Shown: piece after piece, positions 17,501-25,620 of the stretch
Layout: every line of letters begins with the position of its first letter
Position numbering within the stretch: position 1 is the first letter of the stretch
Program-made: the position numbers and the translations under genes
Notes under the pieces: model-generated
Told to the model about the DNA's origin: nothing
Database searches by the model: none
The model's input: only the letters and a program-made list of their open reading frames with translations
Assembly: GCA_947174785.1 (NCBI GenBank)
Contig: CAMWKG010000004.1
Span: forward strand, 1-64,000
DNA: 64,000 bases
Reading direction: 5' to 3'
Source of the DNA: an uncultured Mollicutes bacterium
Lineage (GTDB): Bacteria; Bacillota_I; Bacilli_A; Acholeplasmatales; Anaeroplasmataceae

Positions 17501-19039
17501 TTGTTTGATGTGATTTTTAAAAGTTCTACGAGCATCACAATAGAAATGAAAAATGAGGCTGTGTATGTTACGAACCCGTATAACATCTATTTAAATGAAA
17601 AGCTTGTAGCTGAAAATGTCATAACAAATGTTTATTCACTCTATAATTTGGTCCCTGACACTAAGTACCAATTAAAGATTAATGATACGGAACTTGTATT
17701 TGAAACAGAAAAGGAATATGTTTGCTTAAACGTTCGAGATTTTGGAGCTAAAGGTGATGGTGTAAGCAATGATACGAATTTTATTCAAACTTGCCTATAT
17801 GCTTGTCCAAATGGCGGAAGAGTATTTATTCCAAAGGGAGAATATTACACAGGGCCTTTGTTATTAAAAAGTAACATCACAATTGAATTAGCTGAAGGAG
17901 CTCATTTAATAGGAGATACAGATCGTACGCATTATCCTATTTTGCCTGGAATGACCTATACAAGTGATGAAAAAGATGAATACAATCTAGGTTCATGGGA
18001 AGGAAATCCACTTGATTGCTTTGCTAGTATTATAACAGGAATAAACATTGAAAATGTAAAAATAATTGGTAAAGGAATCATTGATGGAAATGCACAAAAT
18101 GCAGATTGGTGGATAAACGTAAAAGAAAAAAGAATTGCTTGGAGACCTCGTGGTGTTTTCTTAAATCATTGTAAGAACATTCAATTTCAGGGGGTAACAG
18201 TAACAAATACTCCATCATGGAATTTACATCCATATTTTTCTTCTAAAGTACGCTTTATTGATATGAAGCTTATTAGTCCAAAGAATTCTCCTAATACGGA
18301 TGGTTGTGATCCTGAGTCTTGTGATGAGGTAGATATTATTGGTGTTTACTTCAGCGTTGGTGATGACTGTATTGCTATAAAATCTGGCAAGATTTTTATG
18401 GGTAGAAAATATAAAAAACCATCCTCTAATTTCAATATAAGAAACTGTTCAATGAATTTCGGACATGGTGCTGTTGTATTAGGAAGCGAGATGAGCGGTG
18501 GAATACAGAATATAAATGTTTCTCAATGCTTGTTTAATCAAACAGATCGTGGACTTAGAATAAAGACAAGAAGAGGAAGAGGCAAAGATGCTAGAATAGA
18601 TGGAATCACTTTTAGTAATATAGAAATGAAGGAAGTTTTAACACCTCTTGTAATTAATATGTTTTATTATTGTGATCCTGATGGACATTCTGAATATGTT
18701 CAAACAAAAAAGAAGCTTCCTGTAGATGATCGTACGCCTTATTTAGGGGATTTCTATTTTAAAAATATTTCATGCGAAAATGTGAATGTGGCTGCTGGTA
18801 CATTTTATGGAATTCCAGAAGCTCCAATACATTCTATCACTTTAGAAAATGTTTGTTTTAAATATGCCGATAATCCAAAGGAAGGAATCGCAGCTATGAT
18901 GGATGGACTAGATCCTCTTGTAGGCGAAGGCATTCACTTTAATTATGTAGAGCATGTTAAAATTCACAATGTTCAATTTGATGGCTTGAAAAAAGAAAAG
19001 TATATAAAAAATTTTGTTAATGACTTTAAAGAAGTTTAG
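17501..19039 (+). CDS. Polygalacturonase, glycoside hydrolase family 28, cytoplasmic
   Basis: 512 aa from a TTG start; GGCGGTGAT lies 5 nt upstream. Residues 1-75 form a fibronectin-III-like domain (TNVYSLYNLVPDTKYQLKI), followed by the GH28 parallel beta-helix starting at VRDFGAKGDGVSNDT. Catalytic signature: NTD (D267), GDD (D288, D289), GHG (H322) and RIK (R353-K355). These are the three aspartates, the histidine and the substrate-binding Arg/Lys of the family. No signal peptide is present, so it likely acts as an exo-enzyme on imported oligogalacturonides, releasing galacturonate units. It is the last gene of the transporter operon. Confidence 0.93.
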   Translation: MFDVIFKSSTSITIEMKNEAVYVTNPYNIYLNEKLVAENVITNVYSLYNLVPDTKYQLKINDTELVFETEKEYVCLNVRDFGAKGDGVSNDTNFIQTCLYACPNGGRVFIPKGEYYTGPLLLKSNITIELAEGAHLIGDTDRTHYPILPGMTYTSDEKDEYNLGSWEGNPLDCFASIITGINIENVKIIGKGIIDGNAQNADWWINVKEKRIAWRPRGVFLNHCKNIQFQGVTVTNTPSWNLHPYFSSKVRFIDMKLISPKNSPNTDGCDPESCDEVDIIGVYFSVGDDCIAIKSGKIFMGRKYKKPSSNFNIRNCSMNFGHGAVVLGSEMSGGIQNINVSQCLFNQTDRGLRIKTRRGRGKDARIDGITFSNIEMKEVLTPLVINMFYYCDPDGHSEYVQTKKKLPVDDRTPYLGDFYFKNISCENVNVAAGTFYGIPEAPIHSITLENVCFKYADNPKEGIAAMMDGLDPLVGEGIHFNYVEHVKIHNVQFDGLKKEKYIKNFVNDFKEV

Positions 19040-19042
19040 TTG

Positions 19043-19076
19043 AATGTCTCCAAAATAATTTGGAGACATTTTTTTG
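19043..19076 (+). terminator. Terminator of the pectin transporter operon
   Basis: A perfect 12-bp stem (19043-19054 with 19059-19070), 4-nt loop and T tract to 19075, directly after the GH28 gene. Confidence 0.92.
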
Positions 19077-19106
19077 TAGAATGGAAATAATGCATAAACA
19101 GTTATC

Positions 19107-19135
19107 TTGAATAAATGCTTAACTTATGTTAAGAT
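19107..19135 (+). promoter_or_regulatory. Promoter of the six-hairpin gene with a palindromic operator over its -10
   Basis: TTGAAT (19107-19112), 17-bp spacer, TAAGAT (19130-19135). A perfect 6-bp inverted repeat CTTAAC-TTAT-GTTAAG occupies 19118-19133 and covers the spacer end and most of the -10, a repressor-site arrangement. The regulator is unknown. Confidence 0.55.
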
Positions 19136-19156
19136 AGCAAAAAAGAAGAGGATAAA

Positions 19157-20968
19157 ATGAAAAAAGAATTTATATCTAAATATGACATCATACATCACAA
19201 TTTTGATATTGAAAACCCTTTGACCATAGGGAATGGAAATTTTGCATTTACATGTGATATTACTGGTCTACAGACTTTTTATCAAAGCTATACAAAAATT
19301 CCTTTATGCACAATGTCAAATTTATTTTGGGGAAAACAAAAAGGGACAGGAGATTTGCCTTATCAAGTATATATCAAAAAAAGTGATGCTAGTGAAGTGA
19401 AGTATATGACGGATACTACTGCAGAAGCATATGAGAATTATAGAGATGATGTGTTTAAATTTGATATGTTTAAATTAGTTTTTCTAGTTCAAGGGAAACC
19501 AATGAAGAAAGAAAAAATAAAAGTAATTTATCAAAAGCTTATTCTCTATGAGGGCAAAATAGAAACTGAATTTCAATATGAAAAAGAAACTGTTTATGTC
19601 GAAGCAAAAATTCCACAAAAGCATAATCATTTGCAAATCAAAATAAAGACAGAATTAAAACAGCTTCAAATTAAAATACTATTTTTAGTTCCAGCTTCTA
19701 CATTGCACGGATCATCATTAGAAGAATTACAAACATATAAAGTCAAAGATTCATTGATTTGTATTCAGAATTCATATCTGGATTACACTATTTTTTACAA
19801 GACAAATATGAAAAGAGAAAATGCAATCTTTAAAGTGGAAAAGGACTCTTTTCTTTCGATTTCCTTAGATAATGATTTTAATAATGATTGTGGAATGGAA
19901 GAATATTTTTCTTTAGCAAAATCTTTAAATACAAAGGATGAGGAATTGAATCGTAGAATGGTGCTTTCTTTGTATTTGCTGAAGGTAAATACGTTAGGAA
20001 TTTATCCACCTGCTGAAACTGGATTAACCTGTAATTCTTGGTATGGCAAATTTCATTTAGAAATGCATTTATGGCATCACTTAGGCTTGATTCGTTTTGG
20101 TTTATATTCGTATGTTTTGCCTTCACTAAAATGGTATTTATCCATTTATGAATCCTCTAAGAAACGAGCAGAAGAACAAGGCTATCAAGGAATTCGCTTT
20201 CCTAAAATGACAGATTATAGGGGAGAAGATACTCCTTCTACTATTGGCTGTTTATTAATATGGCAAATGCCTCATCTTTTTATTATGCTTGATGAGATTA
20301 TCAAACAGGATGCTAATGCAATTAAATTAGAGGACTGGCTACCCACACTGATGGGATTACTAGATTTTATGGTTAGTTTTTATTATCTCAAGGATGGTAG
20401 ATATCATTTAGATTCTCCAATGATTCCAGCAAACGAAAATATCAAGTATGATTGTGATACACCTATTTTTGAGGAATGCTATACTATTTATGCGTTTGAG
20501 ATTTTTAAACGTTGGAAAGAGGAATATCATCTTTTATATGACACAACACAAATAGATGCTATAATAAAGCATCATGTTCCATTAGAGGTTCATAATGGTT
20601 GTTATGAAGCATTTATTGGATGTAATACAACCTATACAGAATATAACTATGATCATCCTATGATGGTCGGTATGTTCTCCTATTTTCAAAGTAGTATAGC
20701 TGATCCCACTATTGTTCAAAACACCCTGCATAAAATAATAGAATGCTGGAATTTCGATGCTGCCTGGGGATGGGATTTTCCGATGCTTTCTATGGTTGCA
20801 AATCGGTTAGGAAAAAAAGAATTAGCTATTCAGCTTTTGAAAATGGATGCTCTTAAAAATACATATCTTAAAAACGGGCATAATCCTCAATTACCTAGGA
20901 AAGATTTGCCCCTATATTTACCAGGAAATGGAGCATTATTACTTGCTTTAACTTATCTTTTCAAATAA
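19157..20968 (+). CDS. Six-hairpin (alpha/alpha)6 glycosidase-like protein
   Basis: 603 aa with no signal peptide. The N-terminal beta-sandwich begins with NPLTIGNGNFAFTCDITGLQTF; the C-terminal half has alpha-barrel landmarks GLTCNSWYGKFHLEMHLWHH (about 290-310), the loop RFPKMTDYRGEDTPSTIG, FEECYTIYAFEI and WNFDAAWGWDFPM. The architecture matches clan GH-L/GH-M type glycosidases (GH65/GH95/GH78-like). E303 in the FHLEMHLW run and acidic residues of the DYRGED and FEECY segments are candidate catalytic positions, but I cannot place it in a numbered family. It has its own promoter, beside the pectin operon. Its 3' end overlaps the convergent TetR gene by 21 bp. Confidence 0.6.
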   Translation: MKKEFISKYDIIHHNFDIENPLTIGNGNFAFTCDITGLQTFYQSYTKIPLCTMSNLFWGKQKGTGDLPYQVYIKKSDASEVKYMTDTTAEAYENYRDDVFKFDMFKLVFLVQGKPMKKEKIKVIYQKLILYEGKIETEFQYEKETVYVEAKIPQKHNHLQIKIKTELKQLQIKILFLVPASTLHGSSLEELQTYKVKDSLICIQNSYLDYTIFYKTNMKRENAIFKVEKDSFLSISLDNDFNNDCGMEEYFSLAKSLNTKDEELNRRMVLSLYLLKVNTLGIYPPAETGLTCNSWYGKFHLEMHLWHHLGLIRFGLYSYVLPSLKWYLSIYESSKKRAEEQGYQGIRFPKMTDYRGEDTPSTIGCLLIWQMPHLFIMLDEIIKQDANAIKLEDWLPTLMGLLDFMVSFYYLKDGRYHLDSPMIPANENIKYDCDTPIFEECYTIYAFEIFKRWKEEYHLLYDTTQIDAIIKHHVPLEVHNGCYEAFIGCNTTYTEYNYDHPMMVGMFSYFQSSIADPTIVQNTLHKIIECWNFDAAWGWDFPMLSMVANRLGKKELAIQLLKMDALKNTYLKNGHNPQLPRKDLPLYLPGNGALLLALTYLFK

Positions 20969-21550
20969 TAATTCGGATTGATTTAAATCGTTTAAAAAGG
21001 ATTTAATCTGATTTTTAAAATGTTCAATTTCAAGCATTTTATCCTTAAGAATCCAGTTGTGTATCATAGAATTGGTTCCACCAACAATGAAAGAAATAAT
21101 GTATTCCTCATCATATTTTAATCTATAGTAATTTTTTAAATTGTGAAAGATTTCTTTTAAGCTTTTATAAGCAGAGGAGTTAATCATATACATTAGCATT
21201 GAATTTTCTTGTTTTCCAAAATGAATAATGATTTCTCGTTCTGCACTTATGGCATCAATCATATTTAGAAATATCACACTAAAGAAGAAGGTTAACGTTT
21301 CTAAAGAAGAATTGCTTTTTGTAACTATAGAATTTGTAGGTTCTAAAACGGCATTTTTTATATCATCAATATAACTTTGGAATAAGTCATATTTATCTTG
21401 ATAGTGTGAATAAAATGTTACTCGATTCACTTTTGCTTGTTCACATATTTTTGACACATTTATTTTTTCAAATGTTTCCTTTTTAAGTAAATCAAGCAAG
21501 GCATTTTTTAATGCCTTTTTTGTTTTGACAATACGTAAATCTTCTTTCAT
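20948..21550 (-). CDS. TetR-family transcriptional regulator
   Basis: 200 aa from ATG 21550, chosen because GATGAGGA lies upstream; frames from further upstream lack a site. The N-terminal TetR helix-turn-helix is clear: TKKALKNALLDLLKKETFEKINVSKICEQAKVNRVTFYSHYQDKYDLF, in pieces at about 10-57. The C-terminal helical domain is of the TetR_C type common in Firmicutes (NLKNYYRLKYDEEYIISFIVGGTNSMIHNWI). It is convergent with the six-hairpin gene. It may control that gene or itself: the CTTAAC palindrome at 19118 and the TTTACAT repeat at its own promoter are separate candidate sites. Confidence 0.88.
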   Translation of the reverse strand: MKEDLRIVKTKKALKNALLDLLKKETFEKINVSKICEQAKVNRVTFYSHYQDKYDLFQSYIDDIKNAVLEPTNSIVTKSNSSLETLTFFFSVIFLNMIDAISAEREIIIHFGKQENSMLMYMINSSAYKSLKEIFHNLKNYYRLKYDEEYIISFIVGGTNSMIHNWILKDKMLEIEHFKNQIKSFLNDLNQSELLFEKIS

Positions 21551-21578
21551 GTGAACATTCCTCATCTTTCTACATTGT

Positions 21579-21612
21579 TTTACATTACTATAGATATTAT
21601 AACACATGTAAA
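21579..21612 (-). promoter_or_regulatory. TetR gene promoter -10 flanked by inverted repeat
   Basis: TTTACAT (21579-21585) and ATGTAAA (21606-21612) are inverted copies flanking the minus-strand TATAAT (plus 21596-21601). A further direct copy, CTACATTG, lies at 21570. The layout suits autorepression. No good -35 was seen. Confidence 0.4.
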
Positions 21613-21708
21613 TTATTTTCAGGCTAATAATTCTTTTTTGAAAAAAGAAAAAGTTAAAATAGCATTTTTATTTCAAAAAAAATCTTCTAGAATTATGCTT
21701 TTTATTTT

Positions 21709-21738
21709 AATTCATTTATGATATAATTTTAATGAATT
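21709..21738 (+). promoter_or_regulatory. Candidate rpiB promoter region with inverted repeat
   Basis: AATTCATT (21709-21716) and AATGAATT (21731-21738) are perfect inverted arms around TATAAT (21722-21727). A second TATAAT lies at 21741-21746. Neither has a convincing -35. The surroundings are extremely AT-rich, so chance cannot be excluded. Confidence 0.3.
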
Positions 21739-21790
21739 ATTATAATTGTAAAATTATGGTAAAAATAAAATAATAAGAGGAGAGCCAAAT

Positions 21791-22240
21791 ATGAAGATTT
21801 CGATTGGCTGTGACCACTCTGCATTAAAAATTAAGAATGAAGTTTCTAATTACTTGAGGACATTAGGTCATGAAATAAACGACCATGGTACATTTAATGA
21901 AGAAAGCTGTGATTATACAGATTTTGGAATTAAGGTTGCAGAAGATGTTAGAGATAAAGTTGCAGAACGTGGTATATTAATATGTTATACTGGAATTGGA
22001 ATGTCTATCATAGCTAACAAGGTAAAAGGTGTTCGTTGTGCATTAGTTCATTATGTAGAAGAGGCAGTACTTACTCGGGAGCATAATGATTCTAACTGTC
22101 TTGCTTTATCTGCAAAGTATACTTCTTTAGATATGGCGAAACAAATAATCTCCGCTTGGCTTGACACCCCATTTTCTTTTGGAGAAAGACATACAAGAAG
22201 AGTAGAAAAAATAAATAAATACGAGGAGGAACATATATGA
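21791..22240 (+). CDS. rpiB: Ribose 5-phosphate isomerase B
   Basis: 149 aa, the usual length of RpiB. It interconverts ribose 5-phosphate and ribulose 5-phosphate in the pentose phosphate pathway. Motifs: [14 protein letters not shown] at the N-terminus (phosphate and active-site Asp/His), [24 protein letters not shown] (in place of the usual G-C/S-G-x-G-M-x-I-A-A-N loop, with YTGIGMSI; the family's catalytic cysteine position holds T), [11 protein letters not shown], and RHTRRVEKI near the C-terminus. It overlaps upp by 4 bp (ATGA). rpiB before upp and atp genes is the Bacillus arrangement (ywlF). Confidence 0.93.
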   Translation: MKISIGCDHSALKIKNEVSNYLRTLGHEINDHGTFNEESCDYTDFGIKVAEDVRDKVAERGILICYTGIGMSIIANKVKGVRCALVHYVEEAVLTREHNDSNCLALSAKYTSLDMAKQIISAWLDTPFSFGERHTRRVEKINKYEEEHI

Positions 22241-22860
22241 GTTTTAAATTGTTGGATCACCCTTTGATTAAGCATAAGCTAACAAATATCCGTAAGAAGG
22301 ATACTAAGATGAAAGACTTTTATCAAAATGTTGAAGAGATTGCAGGATTAATGGCTTATGAAATTACAAGAAATTTTCCATTAAAGGAAGTTGAAATTTC
22401 AACGCCAATTTGCGATACGGTTCAGCATGAGCTTGCCCAGGATGTTGTAATTGTGCCTATTTTACGTGCAGGTCTTGGTATGGTAGAAGGAATTAGAAGG
22501 TTAATTCCTACTGCTAAGGTCGGTTTTATTGGTCTTTATCGTAATGAAGAAACATTAGAGCCTTGTGAATATTATGCGAAATTCCCAGAGACAATTACTG
22601 AATCTATTGTTTTAGTTGTCGATCCAATGCTAGCAACAGGTGGAAGTGCAGCAGCAGCGATATCTATGCTTAAGATGCGTGGTTGTAAGGATATTCGTTA
22701 TGTTGGACTAGTAGGAGCTCCAGAAGGAGTAGAGGTTTTGCAAAAGAAGCATCCTGATGTCGATGTATATTTAGCCGCCTTAGATGAAAAGCTAAATGAG
22801 AATGGATATATTGTTCCTGGATTAGGAGATTGTGGAGACCGTTTGTTTGGTACAAAATAA
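22237..22860 (+). CDS. upp: Uracil phosphoribosyltransferase
   Basis: 207 aa. It forms UMP from uracil and PRPP in pyrimidine salvage. PRPP-binding motif [16 protein letters not shown] (D129 onward), a conserved [12 protein letters not shown], and the uracil-binding C-terminus [16 protein letters not shown]. It begins inside the rpiB stop and its own stop overlaps the atpZ-like start (TAATG), so three genes are translationally linked. It has the usual length and position ahead of the ATP synthase operon. Confidence 0.97.
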   Translation: MSFKLLDHPLIKHKLTNIRKKDTKMKDFYQNVEEIAGLMAYEITRNFPLKEVEISTPICDTVQHELAQDVVIVPILRAGLGMVEGIRRLIPTAKVGFIGLYRNEETLEPCEYYAKFPETITESIVLVVDPMLATGGSAAAAISMLKMRGCKDIRYVGLVGAPEGVEVLQKKHPDVDVYLAALDEKLNENGYIVPGLGDCGDRLFGTK

Positions 22861-23102
22861 TGAAGTTCTCTAAATACGCTAGGTTTTATGTACTGACAAC
22901 CCAAGGCATCCTTACTATGGTTGTCCTTGCGGTTATAGGCTACTTTATTGGTAGAGCTATAGATGTAGAATCCGTTTGGCCAGGTGTATTAGCCGTTATT
23001 GGTGCGCTATGCGGATTAGTCAGCTTTATCTATACTCTCTTAAAATTATTAAAAGAGGAGGATAAAAACAAGAATGAAAAAACCGATAGATCTGAAGATT
23101 AG
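22860..23102 (+). CDS. atpZ: AtpZ/AtpI-like accessory protein of F-type ATP synthase
   Basis: 80 aa from ATG 22860, overlapping the upp stop; the extension upstream to 22830 is only upp in another frame. Two membrane helices (about 10-35 and 42-63), the second preceded by VWPGVLAVIGALCGLVSFIYTLLKLL. This matches the short F0F1-associated PF09527 (AtpZ) type, often found before atpI and proposed to help magnesium supply or c-ring assembly. C-terminal tail very Lys/Glu-rich. Confidence 0.75.
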   Translation: MKFSKYARFYVLTTQGILTMVVLAVIGYFIGRAIDVESVWPGVLAVIGALCGLVSFIYTLLKLLKEEDKNKNEKTDRSED

Positions 23103-23496
23103 TTTATTTGTTGTTCCTATAACATGGGTTGTAGCAGCAATAGTGACTATAGTTCTATGGGCAACGCACTATGATTGGATGTATTATCTGATTGGCGTTT
23201 GTACAGGACTGTTAAACTTTGGATTGATGATGAAAACAAATAGAAAAATATTACGCTTATCTGAACTCTATCCTGATACAGCTCAGGTGATGGCGAAAAG
23301 ACAAGCTTGGATAGGTGTATTATTGAGAATCTTAGTATTTGCAGGAGTATTCTTAGCAATCTTCTTCAAGGAGGTTTTCCAAAATCCAGATGAAAGTAGA
23401 GCCTGGAATTTGGTAATTGCCTTTGGAGGATATGCAACAGTTAAGGTTGTTCTTGTTATTGTATACTTGATTTTCAGAAGGAAGGTGAGTGAGTAG
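23074..23496 (+). CDS. atpI: ATP synthase protein I
   Basis: 140 aa with four membrane helices; a PF03899-type AtpI. ATG follows AGAGGAGGATAAAAACAAGA, and the gene overlaps the upstream one by 29 bp. LLNFGLMMKTNRKILR and RQAWIGVLLRILVFAGVFLAIF are typical. AtpI assists c-ring assembly. The stop TAG shares its G with the GTG start of atpB. Confidence 0.8.
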   Translation: MKKPIDLKISLFVVPITWVVAAIVTIVLWATHYDWMYYLIGVCTGLLNFGLMMKTNRKILRLSELYPDTAQVMAKRQAWIGVLLRILVFAGVFLAIFFKEVFQNPDESRAWNLVIAFGGYATVKVVLVIVYLIFRRKVSE

Positions 23497-24188
23497 TGTC
23501 TGAATTTTGGCGCAGCTTCTGCGATGTAGGAACAATTTCAAAGCCAATTCTTTCTACATTAATTATCGTAGTTGTTTTGTGCACTATTTTCATTTTACTA
23601 AGTTTTAAAATTAAGAAGGTAGACCCATTACAGAAGACACCTTTATGGTTATTACCTTTTATGATGCTAGTAGATATGATTAATACCTTTATAAAACAAA
23701 ACATAGGTAAAAGGTGGAAATCCTTTGCTCCATGGTTTTTGAGTATTGCAATATTTATTTTCTTTTCAAATATTTCCGCTGTATTTTTACTAGAAAATCC
23801 AACGAGCTATATTATGATTACCTTGGCATTAGCTTTGAGCTCATTCTTTGTGATTCAAGGGGCTGGTATAGCATCTAATGGTATATTAGGATATTTGAAG
23901 GGATTTTTAGATCCCAATCCCGTAATGCTTCCAATGAATTTAATCAGTGAGATATCTCTTCCGATATCTTTATGCTTGCGTTTGTTTGGTAACATTATCA
24001 GTGGTTCAGTTATTGCATTATTGCTTAAAGGATTTTTTGGGTGGGCAGCCATTCCAATAATGCCCTTTATCAACATTGTATTTGATATAGGCTTTGGTTT
24101 AATACAAACCGCAGTGTTTGTGGTACTATCGATTATCTTCACGTCGATGAAAATAAAGGATGAAGAAAAAATATTTAGTTTAGATTAA
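23496..24188 (+). CDS. atpB: F-type ATP synthase subunit a
   Basis: 230 aa from a GTG start overlapping the atpI stop. The key helix has the invariant arginine: ISLPISLCLRLFGNIISGSVIAL. The C-terminal FGLIQTAVFVVLSIIFTSMKI carries the conserved Gln. It is the stator half-channel partner of the c ring and conducts the coupling ion, here likely sodium to judge from subunit c. Confidence 0.95.
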   Translation: MSEFWRSFCDVGTISKPILSTLIIVVVLCTIFILLSFKIKKVDPLQKTPLWLLPFMMLVDMINTFIKQNIGKRWKSFAPWFLSIAIFIFFSNISAVFLLENPTSYIMITLALALSSFFVIQGAGIASNGILGYLKGFLDPNPVMLPMNLISEISLPISLCLRLFGNIISGSVIALLLKGFFGWAAIPIMPFINIVFDIGFGLIQTAVFVVLSIIFTSMKIKDEEKIFSLD

Positions 24189-24202
24189 GGAGAAACAAAA
24201 AG

Positions 24203-24496
24203 ATGCAAATTTTAACATTGATTACAAATTTTTTAGCAGAAGCAGCAGAGGTTGCTGGAACTTATAATGAATTTTTTAAGAGCGGTATGGCTTATATAGG
24301 AGCAGCCATTGCTGTATTTACAGGTATAGGAGCTGCATTAGGTGAAGGTAGTGTTGCTGCTAAGGCAGTAGAGGCTATTGGTCGTCAACCAGAGGCTTCA
24401 GGTAAGATTACAATTACAATGCTTATCGGACAAGCAGTTTCTGAAACAACAGGTCTTTATGGCTTTATTATTGCGTTAATGTTATTAGGTAAGTAA
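24203..24496 (+). CDS. atpE: F-type ATP synthase subunit c with two-carboxylate (sodium-type) site
   Basis: 97 aa, two helices joined by the conserved polar loop GRQPEASGK (60-68). Aligned by eye to the Ilyobacter tartaricus c subunit, the ion site reads E48 (where Ilyobacter has Q32), V79, E81, T82 (S66), T83 (T67) and Y86 (Y70). The E plus E-[ST]-T-x-x-Y pattern is the two-carboxylate sodium motif described for Fusobacterium nucleatum. Sodium coupling is therefore predicted. The protein has an N-terminal extension of about 25 residues (LITNFLAEAAEVAGTYNEFF) beyond typical c subunits. ATG after AAGGAGAAAC. Confidence 0.95.
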   Translation: MQILTLITNFLAEAAEVAGTYNEFFKSGMAYIGAAIAVFTGIGAALGEGSVAAKAVEAIGRQPEASGKITITMLIGQAVSETTGLYGFIIALMLLGK

Positions 24497-24502
24497 AATA
24501 GA

Positions 24503-24539
24503 AGAAAGGAACATTGTCAACTGACAATGCTTAAGAACA
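24503..24539 (+). promoter_or_regulatory. Hairpin between ribosome site and start codon of atpF
   Basis: AGAAAGGA (24503-24510) is the only good ribosome site before atpF but lies about 30 nt from the ATG. Between them is a perfect hairpin (CATTGTC 24512-24518, loop AACT, GACAATG 24523-24529). Folding would reduce the effective gap to about 11 nt. In-frame upstream codons meet a stop at 24522, so no earlier start is possible. Confidence 0.6.
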
Positions 24540-25085
24540 ATGAATGAGATATTAGAAAAGATTGCTGAGGCAGTCAATAGTTGTTTAGGACCTTTAAAGG
24601 ATTTAAAGGTTACAGGCTCTGATATTCGTGATTTACTCATTCAGCTATGTGCAACAATTCTTTTGTTTGTTGTGATTCGTTTCTTTCTTTGGAAGCCTAT
24701 TACGCATATTTTAGAAACTAGAAGACAAGCTATAGACCAAGCCTTAGAGGATGCAAAAAACTCTAAGGAGAATGCTAAAGTATTAGAAGAAGAACTAGCG
24801 GATGAACTTGCTAAGGCAAAGGCTTCAGTTCAAGAAATATTAGCAAAGGCTGAACATGATGGAAACATCAAAAGAGAACAGATTATTAGTGAGGCAAAGC
24901 AAGAAGCTAAGCAACGCTTAGAAAATCTTGAAATTGAATTGGAACAAGAAAAGAATAATATGCAGAAGGAAATTCGTAAGGAAATTGTTGATATTGCCTT
25001 TGCTGCTGCAGAAAAGATTGTAGCAAAAGAAATCGATCAAGACAAATATATGGATGTTGTTGATGAGATTTTGAAGGGGGCATAA
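24540..25085 (+). CDS. atpF: F-type ATP synthase subunit b
   Basis: 181 aa: a membrane helix at about 30-52 (DLLIQLCATILLFVVIRFFLWKPI) with a long charged coiled coil from about 60 to 165 (ILETRRQAIDQALEDAKNSKENAK...). It links the F1 head to subunit a as the stator stalk. About 28 extra residues precede the membrane helix. Translation may depend on the hairpin described upstream. It ends 2 bp before atpH. Confidence 0.94.
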   Translation: MNEILEKIAEAVNSCLGPLKDLKVTGSDIRDLLIQLCATILLFVVIRFFLWKPITHILETRRQAIDQALEDAKNSKENAKVLEEELADELAKAKASVQEILAKAEHDGNIKREQIISEAKQEAKQRLENLEIELEQEKNNMQKEIRKEIVDIAFAAAEKIVAKEIDQDKYMDVVDEILKGA

Positions 25086-25087
25086 GC

Positions 25088-25606
25088 ATGGTTGAATATG
25101 AATATGCCAAAGCATTATTTGAATTAGCTATTGAAGAAAAAAAGACAGAGCTATTTTTAGATTCTTTGAATGGAATTTTAGATGTTATTAGCGCAAACAA
25201 AGATTTTTATAAATTGGTTGCTTCCCCTTTAGTTGATATAAATGAAAAACTAAAGGTTGTGCATACAGTTTTTAAAACAATGGATTCTACCTTTAAAGAA
25301 TTTTTATGTTTGCTAGTGAGAAATAATCGATTTGTTTTAATTGAACAAATCACAGAAGAATATAATCAGATGTTAAGTGATTATAATTCTATATTGAAAA
25401 TAGAAGTAATTAGTTCGGAAAAGCTTTCTAAGGAAAGACTTAATATAGTTACAAAAAGCTTAGAACAGCGATATCCAAACAAAAAGCTTAAAATAGAAAA
25501 TACAGTGAATCCTAAAATTTTATCTGGTTTACAGATTATTTGTAATGGAGAGAGCTTAGATATAAGCTTGAAAAACAGACTTACAAAATTAAAGAATTCA
25601 CTATAG
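25088..25606 (+). CDS. atpH: F-type ATP synthase subunit delta
   Basis: 172 aa OSCP/delta protein: N-terminal helical bundle starting [17 protein letters not shown], and C-terminal [26 protein letters not shown] and the ending [28 protein letters not shown] with the typical G-[GL]-x-[IV] turn. It joins the stator to the top of F1. ATG after GGGGGCATAAGC. Confidence 0.94.
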   Translation: MVEYEYAKALFELAIEEKKTELFLDSLNGILDVISANKDFYKLVASPLVDINEKLKVVHTVFKTMDSTFKEFLCLLVRNNRFVLIEQITEEYNQMLSDYNSILKIEVISSEKLSKERLNIVTKSLEQRYPNKKLKIENTVNPKILSGLQIICNGESLDISLKNRLTKLKNSL

Positions 25607-25620
25607 GAAAGGATAAATGT

